A DNA stretch of 44,052 nucleotides. Origin: Betaproteobacteria bacterium (GTDB lineage Bacteria; Pseudomonadota; Gammaproteobacteria; Burkholderiales; SG8-41). The notes under the pieces were generated by a model. It saw only the letters and a program-made list of their open reading frames with translations. It was not told where the DNA came from and searched no databases. The position numbers and the translations under genes are program-made. This document shows, piece after piece, positions 40,100-44,052 of the stretch. The stretch spans positions 1 through 44,052 of the forward strand of contig VGIF01000010.1 in the NCBI GenBank assembly GCA_016868015.1. The letters run 5' to 3'. Each line of letters starts with the position of its first letter. The first letter of the stretch is position 1.

Positions 40100-40608
40100 G
40101 CGTTTGTTTGCAACGTGGTGCCTTACGCTTTGCAATGATGCATGACTTGGATTATCACCAGCGCCCGTCATGAACTTGCGGGGATTGAAAAAGCGATACC
40201 TGCCTTCGGCCCCTCGCTTCGCTCCCCCCGCCGTTCACCTGGAGGAGAAGGGGTGCAAACCCCTCACCGGGCTGATTATCAGCCAGAGCTTTGCAGCAAA
40301 TATCCAGCGCACCCTACGCCGAACAAATGCCCGTGCGCTTTTGAAGCGGCGTAAGAAAATGTGGGTAATGATCAGCCCACCGGGAGAGGCGCAGGGGTGA
40401 GGGAAAATGCATTGCCGCAAGCGTTTGAATTTGCAGAGTCCGCGCTGCTCAATGGCCGCGCCTGACTCAAACGCTAACGCTAAACAAGCGTAGTGCCGCC
40501 GCTCACGTTGCGCGCGCGCGCGGTGCCCTTGGGCAAGGCGGGGAAGCGGGTAAACTCGCGCGAGCCCACCCACACCCGGCTCCGCGAACGGGGCCACACC
40601 GCCACCGC
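40100..40608. other. intergenic region of about 0.5 kb, no gene recognised
   Basis: Open frames here have no recognisable similarity and no ribosome-binding sites. GGGGTGCAAACCCC near 40249-40262 is a short palindrome. CGCAAGCGTTTGAATTTGC near 40419 and CAAACGCTAACGC near 40467 hint at weak inverted repeats. It probably contains the promoter of the following methyltransferase gene, but none was clear. Confidence 0.5.
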
Positions 40609-41799
40609 ATGCATAAACTCATCCTCAAACCCGGCCGCGAAAAATCGCTGGAACGCCGCCACCCGTGGCTGTTCGCCGGCGCCATCGCGCGGGTCGACGG
40701 CAAGCCCGAAGCGGGCGACACCGTCGAGGTGCGCGCCGCCGATGGCGGGTTACTTGCGCTCGCCGCCTATAGCCCGCATTCGCAGATCCGCGCGCGCGTG
40801 TGGGATTGGCGCGCTCGCCAAATCGATGCCGCGTTCTTTAACGAGCGCATCGCACGCGCCGCGCAAGCGCGTGCGATGCTCATCGCGGGCGGCGCAAGCG
40901 ATAGCGTGCGTTTGGTGCACGGCGAAGCGGATGGCTTGCCCGGCGTTGTCGCCGATTGCTACGCCGGCACCGTGGTCGTGCAATTAAACAGTGCCGGCGC
41001 CGAACGCTGGCGCGAGGCGATTGCGGATGCGCTGGCGGCGTTGCCGAATGTGGCGCGCGTGTACGAGCGCTCGGATGCCGATGTGCGCACGCTCGAGGGT
41101 TTGCCCGCGCGCAGCGGTCTGTTGCGTGGCCCCGCCCTGGGCGCACCCGGCGCGCTACTCATCATTCACGAGCACGGCCTCAAATTCAAAATTCAAATCG
41201 AGGCTGGCCACAAAACCGGCTACTACCTCGACCAACGCGATAACCACGCGCGGTTAAGAACCATCGCGCCGGGCCGCGTGGTGCTCGATGGTTTTTGCTA
41301 CAGCGGCGGTTTTGCATTAAACGCGCTCGCCGGCGGCGCGGCAGCGGTCACCGCGGTGGACAGCAGCGCCCCCGCGCTCGCCGCCGCGCGCGAAAACGCG
41401 CGGCTGAATCATTTGCCCGACGCCGATTGGATCGAGGCGGACGTGTTCCAACAGCTACGCAAGTTTCGCGATCAGAACCGGCGCTTCGACATCATCGTGC
41501 TCGATCCGCCCAAGCTCGCGCCCACCGCCGCACACGCCGAAAAAGCCGCGCGCGCGTACAAAGATGCCAACCTGCTCGCGTTCAAACTGTTGAACCGCGG
41601 CGGCGTGTTGATGACCTATTCGTGTTCCGGCGGCGTGTCGGCCGAGCTGTTCCAAAAAATCGTCGCCGGCGCCGCGCTCGATGCCGGTGTCACGGCGTGC
41701 ATAGAAGCCTGGCTGCACGCTGCGGCGGATCATCCGGTGGCGCTCAATTTCCCGGAAAGCGAGTACCTCAAGGGTTTGATGTGCCGTGTTGGTGCATAG
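40609..41799 (+). CDS. rlmI: 23S rRNA (cytosine-C5) methyltransferase, RlmI-like
   Basis: The 396-residue protein has an N-terminal PUA RNA-binding domain (LILKPGREKSLERRHPWLFA at about 4-23), a central EEHD-like domain with LVHGEADGLPGVVADCYAG and GHKTGYYLDQRDNHARL, and a C-terminal Rossmann methyltransferase. Motif I is VLDGFCYSGGFALNALAGGA at about 225-244, motif IV VLDPPKLAPT near 302-311, and the catalytic Cys lies in TYSCSGG near 343-349. RlmI methylates C1962 of 23S rRNA in Escherichia coli. The length equals that of the E. coli protein. No clear Shine-Dalgarno sequence precedes the ATG. It is convergent with yidD. Confidence 0.93.
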   Translation: MHKLILKPGREKSLERRHPWLFAGAIARVDGKPEAGDTVEVRAADGGLLALAAYSPHSQIRARVWDWRARQIDAAFFNERIARAAQARAMLIAGGASDSVRLVHGEADGLPGVVADCYAGTVVVQLNSAGAERWREAIADALAALPNVARVYERSDADVRTLEGLPARSGLLRGPALGAPGALLIIHEHGLKFKIQIEAGHKTGYYLDQRDNHARLRTIAPGRVVLDGFCYSGGFALNALAGGAAAVTAVDSSAPALAAARENARLNHLPDADWIEADVFQQLRKFRDQNRRFDIIVLDPPKLAPTAAHAEKAARAYKDANLLAFKLLNRGGVLMTYSCSGGVSAELFQKIVAGAALDAGVTACIEAWLHAAADHPVALNFPESEYLKGLMCRVGA

Positions 41800-41895
41800 T
41801 GCTTAGAGCCTGTCATGTCTGTCATGATCCTGCGGCATTTAAAAGGCGTATCCCTCATCCCAGCCCGTCTCCCACCGAGCTGACCATTAACGAGT

Positions 41896-41916
41896 AGGGT
41901 GCGCGATGCGCACCCT
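41896..41916. repeat. perfect palindrome AGGGTGCGC-GAT-GCGCACCCT
   Basis: The 9-bp arms flank a three-base centre. It lies between the convergent rlmI and yidD genes and resembles the longer element at 14657-14715. No T tract is present. Confidence 0.8.
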
Positions 41917-41930
41917 GCGTTGATCAAATT

Positions 41931-42152
41931 CTAGCGCTTGGTCGGCGGCACTTCGTCAATGCCGCCCGGATGCCACGGCGCGCATTTGACGATGCGTTTC
42001 ACGGCGAGCCAGCCGCCATGGAGCGAACCGTGGCGTTCGATCGCTTCCTTGGCGTAATTCGAGCACGTCGGGTAAAAGCGGCATTGCTGGCCGAAAAACG
42101 GCGACAGCAGCAGTTGATAGAGCGCGATTAGTTTCAGTAGCACGGTCTTCAT
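41931..42152 (-). CDS. yidD: membrane protein insertion efficiency factor YidD
   Basis: The 73-residue protein starts [19 protein letters not shown] and has the family motifs [19 protein letters not shown] and a closing [14 protein letters not shown]. YidD is a small, membrane-associated protein that helps insertion of inner-membrane proteins with YidC. In most proteobacteria it lies between rnpA and yidC near the replication origin; neither gene is present here. An in-frame ATG at 42167 would add five residues, but the family begins at MKT. The gene is convergent with rlmI. Confidence 0.93.
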   Translation of the reverse strand: MKTVLLKLIALYQLLLSPFFGQQCRFYPTCSNYAKEAIERHGSLHGGWLAVKRIVKCAPWHPGGIDEVPPTKR

Positions 42153-42313
42153 GGCGGGCAAAATCACTATAGCATGGTGTTTTGCGCGCCAGGGTTAAGC
42201 CGCTTTACGCTCATGCGCGGCGTAACGCTCCTGCCTTAGTGCCGCAGCTGCAGAACGTTGTTGGGTGCGGGGTGCGGCAGCGCGCGCCCAGGCGATACAT
42301 ACGCGGGCGCGAC

Positions 42314-42346
42314 GGATATTAAAAATATAATAAAATCAAATACTTA
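42314..42346 (-). repeat. AT-rich dispersed repeat, copy k
   Basis: On the minus strand it reads TAAGTATTTGATTTTATTAT then ATTTTTAATATCC. It lies ten bases after the chemotaxis-receptor stop codon and is joined to it by the palindrome ATACTTACGTAAGTAT (42340-42355). Confidence 0.85.
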
Positions 42347-42356
42347 CGTAAGTATC

Positions 42357-43911
42357 TTAGAATTCTTTCCACTCGCCCTCGGTTTTTTGCGCGGCGGTGG
42401 CTGCACGCGGCGGCAACGCGGTGCGCGCAGCGGCGGGTGCCAACGCGGGCTCTTGCTTGACCGTGGGTGCGGTGGTTTTGGGCGCGGCTTCACGCGCGGC
42501 TTGCGTGCGTGGCGCGTTGGCGAACACGGCATGGGCCATGGTGGTGTGCAACTTAAAGCGCGCCACCGCGGCGACCAGTTCACGCGCCTGATCGGCCATG
42601 TGCGTGGCGGCGGCGGTGGATTGCTCCACGATCGCAGCGTTTTGCTGGGTGGTGCCGTCGATGTCGGTGATGGCGCGGTTGACTTGCTCGATGCCGTCGA
42701 GCTGTTCGGTGCTGGCGGTGGAAATGTTGGCGATGATGGCGCTCACTTCCTTTACCGCGGTGACGATGTCGTCCATGGTCTTGCCGGCATCACCTACAAA
42801 GCGCGAGCCGGTTTCCACTTTTTCCACCGACGCCTGAATCATCGATTTGATTTCGCGCGCCGCTTGCGCCGAGCGTTGCGCCAGCGCACGCACTTCACTC
42901 GCCACCACCGCGAAGCCGCGGCCTTGTTCGCCGGCGCGCGCGGCTTCCACCGCGGCGTTAAGCGCGAGGATGTTGGTCTGAAACGCAATGCTGTCGATGA
43001 CGCCGATGATATCGGCGATCTTGCGCGACGCTTCCGAGATGTCGTTCATCGTCGACACCACGCCGTTCACCGTTGCGCCGCCACGCTCGGCCACCAACGA
43101 AGCGCCTTGCGCAAGATCACGCGCGCGCTGCGCGTTCTCGGCGTTGCGCTTCACCGTGCTGGTGAATTGCTCCATGCTGGCGGCGGTTTCCTCGAGGCTC
43201 GCCGCTTGCGCCTCGGTGCGCGCGGACAGGCTGCGGTTACCGTGCTCGACTTGTTGCGAGCTCACGCCGATGCTCGCGGCGTTGTCGCGCACGCGCGCCA
43301 CGATATCGTGCAGCCCCGCGATAAAGGCGTTGAGCGAGTTGCGCAGCGTCTCGAATTCGCCCTTCATCGGCGGCAGCCGGTGGGTGAGGTCGGCCGTGCC
43401 GGTGCGCAAATCGTCCACCGCACGTTGCACGCCGCCGATCGAGCCGGTGACGTTTCGCAACACCAGCAATCCCAGTAGTCCGATCACCCCCACGCCCGCC
43501 AGCGTCATCACCAAGGTCAGCCATTCGGAGAGCTTTGTTGCGGCATCCACCGCTTCCTTGCGCTGCTTGACCTGCTCCTCGAGATGGTCGCTGAACGCGG
43601 CCATGGGTTTTTCCAGCGCTTCGTACGCCTGTTGAAAGCCCTTTAACTGCTGCTTCGCCTGGTCCTTATCGGCCGCCACGCCGATCAGCGTTTCCGATGA
43701 GCGGATGTAGGCTTCGAGCGGGACTTTTAATGCGTCGTGCCGCTTGCGTAAGTCGGCGTCCAGATCTAGTTTGCCGATAGCCTCGATGCGCTCGTTGAAG
43801 TTCTTGGCGTGGTCGGTGAATTCCTTTTTAAGGATACGCTGATCAAGTAGGTAAAAGGTGCGCCCGAGGAAAGCGATGATGCCGATTATGCGAAATGAAT
43901 GCTGATTTCAT
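42357..43911 (-). CDS. methyl-accepting chemotaxis protein, N-terminus probably frameshifted
   Basis: The uninterrupted frame runs from 43907 to the stop at 42357 but has no ATG, GTG or TTG before a GTG at 43679. An ATG at 43911 (MKSAFIS) is one base out of frame and would fit the usual receptor start if one base were changed near 43895. The protein has a short first membrane segment ([11 protein letters not shown]), a periplasmic helical part, a second membrane segment ([19 protein letters not shown]), a HAMP-like linker and the signalling hairpin with [20 protein letters not shown]. It ends EWKEF, fitting the xWxxF tether for CheR and CheB, after an Ala/Pro-rich linker. If started at the GTG it would lack the first membrane segment. 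A sequencing error is possible. Confidence 0.85.
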
Positions 43912-43978
43912 CAGGCCGAAGGCGCTTTCGATGTTTAATTCGGTGTTTTTCGCCGTTTTAGGCTTCCGCTGCACGCAC

Positions 43979-44052
43979 TTATCCCGTGAGCGGCCTATCC
44001 CATTTGTAAATGTTCACCATCGCCAGCATCGCAAAGGCGCGATTGGCGTTCT
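43979..44052 (-). CDS. transposase-like C-terminus (partial)
   Basis: The last 24 codons of a minus-strand frame read NANRAFAMLAMVNIYKWDRP and then LTG before TAA. The R-AFAMLAMVN-Y pattern resembles the last helix of IS5-type transposases, but the piece is too short for a firm family call. The rest lies beyond the window. No inverted repeat was recognised between it and the chemotaxis gene. Confidence 0.4.
   Translation of the reverse strand, partial: NANRAFAMLAMVNIYKWDRPLTG

Noticed and set aside
40142-40400. Two short open frames before rlmI
   Set aside because: No ribosome-binding site, no recognisable domain, and repeat-like composition.

Overview
The window looks like a piece of a GC-rich betaproteobacterial chromosome, probably Burkholderiales or an uncultured relative. 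This rests on gene content: a Bug-type tricarboxylate-transporter receptor, a PEP-CTERM protein, an OmpW porin, two MmgE/PrpD proteins, many GST, SDR and acyl-CoA enzymes, and many short palindromic repeats. No rRNA, tRNA, CRISPR array or prophage was seen. Both edges lie in transposase fragments, so the window may be a contig that ends at multicopy insertion sequences. All functions are read from the sequence alone; no database search was run.

Layout. 1-2769: two related IS4-family elements flank a cupin gene. The inner copy has intact ends and a 9-bp target duplication, but its transposase carries one in-frame stop. 2895-17393: mostly single genes for redox and detoxification (nitronate monooxygenase, luciferase-like oxidoreductase, SDR, NHL-repeat protein, nitroreductase, two GSTs, DDN-like protein, NIPSNAP), plus an ABC exporter, a first MmgE/PrpD protein, a glycerophosphodiesterase with a C10 tract just after its start, a Gfo/Idh/MocA oxidoreductase and a RelE/ParE-type toxin-antitoxin pair. 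A probable small RNA with an anti-Shine-Dalgarno loop and its own terminator lies at about 7990-8080. 17397-20244 (minus strand): a fused double YCII protein, a Bug receptor, a PilZ protein and a secreted SH3-like protein.

20382-35099 (all plus strand) is the metabolic core: biotin carrier, sulfite-oxidase-type molybdoenzyme, ETF beta and alpha, carboxyltransferase, biotin carboxylase, a hydratase/3-hydroxyacyl-CoA dehydrogenase fusion, the two halves of an ADP-forming acyl-CoA synthetase, an iron-alcohol-dehydrogenase-like protein lacking metal ligands, a second MmgE/PrpD protein and a FlK-like thioesterase. Together they suggest activation, carboxylation and beta-oxidation of an organic acid that cannot be identified here; no acyl-CoA dehydrogenase is present. 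Most gaps in this stretch hold a different long palindromic repeat. 35165-42152: PEP-CTERM protein, ornithine-cyclodeaminase-like protein, OmpW behind a well-placed FNR-type site, CocE/S15 hydrolase, RlmI and YidD. 42357-44052: a chemotaxis receptor with a disturbed N-terminus and a transposase tail.

The most unusual pattern is an AT-rich repeat of about 33 bp (core TAAGTATTTGATTTTATT) found 11 times between 8.1 and 42.3 kb. It usually begins at or just after a stop codon; in three genes its first three bases are the stop codon, and in one gap it supplies the start codon and first residues of the next protein.
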